Assembly (NCBI RefSeq): GCF_015595035.1
Contig: NZ_JADNRN010000001.1
Coordinates: 558,001 to 622,000, forward strand
Direction of reading: 5' to 3'
DNA length: 64,000 bases
Source of the DNA: Marinibium conchae
GTDB lineage: Bacteria; Pseudomonadota; Gammaproteobacteria; Enterobacterales; Alteromonadaceae
Shown here: one piece after another, positions 62,915-64,000 of the stretch
How positions within the stretch are numbered: the stretch's first letter is position 1
How the letters are laid out: every line of letters begins with the position of its first letter
Notes under the pieces: generated by a model
What the model was told of the DNA's origin: nothing
Seen by the model: only the letters and a program-made list of their open reading frames with translations
The model's database searches: none
Made by a program: the position numbers and the translations under genes

Positions 62915-64000
62915 GTGGATGCTAATTTTGTCAATGTGATTACATTGATGACTCTGTCGGTTATTTTAGTTTGGGCTTTTAAGCGGGTTAACTTGCCGGC
63001 CATACTTGCCTATCTTGCCGTTGGCCTAATAGCTGGCCCTCAAATATTGTCGCTTTATACTGACCCAGAACAAATGCACTTATTAGCAGAAGTCGGTATT
63101 GTTTTTTTGCTCTTTTCCTTAGGTTTAGAGTTTTCCCTACCCAAACTCATGGCGATGCGAAATCTCGTATTTGGAGTAGGTTTTGCGCAGATGCTTTTCA
63201 CGACCCTTATTTTTGCCTCTATTGCCTACTTGTTCGATATTAGTCTTGGTACCTCTATCATCATTGGTGGCATGCTGGCTTTGTCGTCAACGGCTATCGT
63301 CATTAAGCAGATTGACGAAGCAGGTCATCTCAATACGCCTCGCTCACAAATGGCAGTGAGCATTCTGCTATTTCAAGATCTCGCTGTTGTACCATTTTTG
63401 ATTGTGATCCCTTTGTTGGCCGAAAGCGCAGAGCAAAGTATTGGCACTGCGATGCTTTTTGCCCTGTTTAAAGGTGTTGTTGTGGTAGTGTTATTGTTGT
63501 CGATGGGTCGTTGGTTGCTTCCTAAAATCTTCAATGAGGTGGCGCGCACTCGCACCGATGAACTTTTTGTATTAACCACAATTTTGGTAGCCCTGCTAGC
63601 TGCCGGAACCACTTATGCTTTCGGTTTGTCGATGGCACTAGGTGCCTTTCTTGCTGGAATGATGTTGAGCGAATCACAGTATCGCCATCAGCTAGAATCA
63701 GATATTCGTCCTTTTCGAGATATTCTAATGGGCTTGTTCTTCATTACCGTGGGTATGAAACTTGAGTTGGATGTTTTTTTTGGTGAATTGCATTGGGTTG
63801 TTTTAGGGGTGGCGGTACTTGTCCTGATAAAAACAGCTGTCGTGAGTTTTAGTGCATGGCTATTAAAACGAAACACACAAGACGGATGGGCTGCGGGAAT
63901 TAAGCTTGCGCAAATGGGAGAGTTTAGTTTTGTTATTGCCGCCTTAGCCGCTCAAAATGAACTTATCAGTGCCCAACACAGCTCGATGTTGATCAGTGTC
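62915..64000 (+). CDS. KefB/YbaL-like CPA2 monovalent cation:proton antiporter, 3' end beyond window
   Basis: The frame opens at GTG 62915 and stays open to the window edge (362 codons). It encodes a membrane domain of at least ten helices with the CPA2 features VNLPAILAYLAVGLIAGP, EVGIVFLLFSLGLEFS, LALSSTAIVIKQI, LLFQDLAVVPFLIVIPLL and GAFLAGMMLSES, followed by FFITVGMKLELD. These match KefB/KefC/YbaL-type potassium or sodium/proton exchangers; the QDLAVVP motif contains the ion-binding Asp. The C-terminal TrkA-N regulatory domain expected in this family lies outside the window. The choice between Kef and YbaL cannot be made here. Confidence 0.9.
   Translation, partial: MDANFVNVITLMTLSVILVWAFKRVNLPAILAYLAVGLIAGPQILSLYTDPEQMHLLAEVGIVFLLFSLGLEFSLPKLMAMRNLVFGVGFAQMLFTTLIFASIAYLFDISLGTSIIIGGMLALSSTAIVIKQIDEAGHLNTPRSQMAVSILLFQDLAVVPFLIVIPLLAESAEQSIGTAMLFALFKGVVVVVLLLSMGRWLLPKIFNEVARTRTDELFVLTTILVALLAAGTTYAFGLSMALGAFLAGMMLSESQYRHQLESDIRPFRDILMGLFFITVGMKLELDVFFGELHWVVLGVAVLVLIKTAVVSFSAWLLKRNTQDGWAAGIKLAQMGEFSFVIAALAAQNELISAQHSSMLISV

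Noticed and set aside
1-64000. tRNA or rRNA genes
   Set aside because: I found no cloverleaf with a recognisable T-arm or rRNA segments anywhere in the window by reading.

Overview
The window is a chromosomal piece of a marine-type gammaproteobacterium, most likely an Alteromonadales member of the Alteromonadaceae kind (Alteromonas/Glaciecola relatives). The reasons are the order of the rpsB-tsf-pyrH-frr-uppS-cdsA-dxr-rseP-bamA-skp-fabZ-lpxA-lpxB-rnhB-dnaE-accA-tilS block, the small families DUF3192, DUF3301 and DUF3549, a syd/truC neighbourhood carrying a csrB-type regulatory RNA, and moderate GC in the core genes. The genus is inferred, not proven.

Positions 1-12.6 kb hold the right-hand part of a surface polysaccharide (O-antigen or capsule) cluster, visibly AT-rich at its left end. 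It has the tail of a WecF-like glycosyltransferase, a Wzy-like polymerase, three further glycosyltransferases, a hexapeptide acyltransferase, a nucleotide-sugar epimerase, a WbpV-like reductase next to a small initiating phosphoglycosyl transferase, a WbpM/FlaA1-type 4,6-dehydratase, then ugd and galU. The last genes fit a pathway in which UDP-GlcNAc is dehydrated and reduced to a 6-deoxy-HexNAc and loaded on undecaprenyl phosphate, with UDP-glucose and UDP-glucuronate also supplied. A minus-strand ComEA-like gene follows. From 13.3 to 23.7 kb lies a second polysaccharide block: FkbM and class I methyltransferases, glycosyltransferases, a KpsC/KpsS-like protein, a carbohydrate sulfotransferase, a Wzx-like flippase, an OafA-type acyltransferase with an SGNH domain, and a second WbpV-like reductase. 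It suggests a sulfated, methylated, acylated glycan.

Positions 23.8-40.5 kb are mostly housekeeping: NAD-type isocitrate dehydrogenase, ppnN in an operon with a GGDEF diguanylate cyclase, queF, syd, small conserved proteins, truC, a flavodoxin, dapD, glnD, map and an Old Yellow Enzyme. Between a GNAT gene and DUF3301 (31.5-31.9 kb) is a CsrB-family sRNA with about thirty GGA motifs, repeated CTTCAGGATGAAG hairpins, a strong terminator and an upstream GacA/UvrY-type palindrome.

Positions 41-61.5 kb are the conserved translation / isoprenoid / envelope biogenesis / replication block. Two departures stand out. First, tsf and pyrH are separated by 757 bp containing three structured elements that match the TwoAYGGAY RNA motif, with tandemly amplified repeats in or beside their arms. 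Second, lpxD is absent from its usual place between skp and fabZ. The window ends with a second diguanylate cyclase and the first 362 codons of a KefB-like CPA2 antiporter that runs off the edge.
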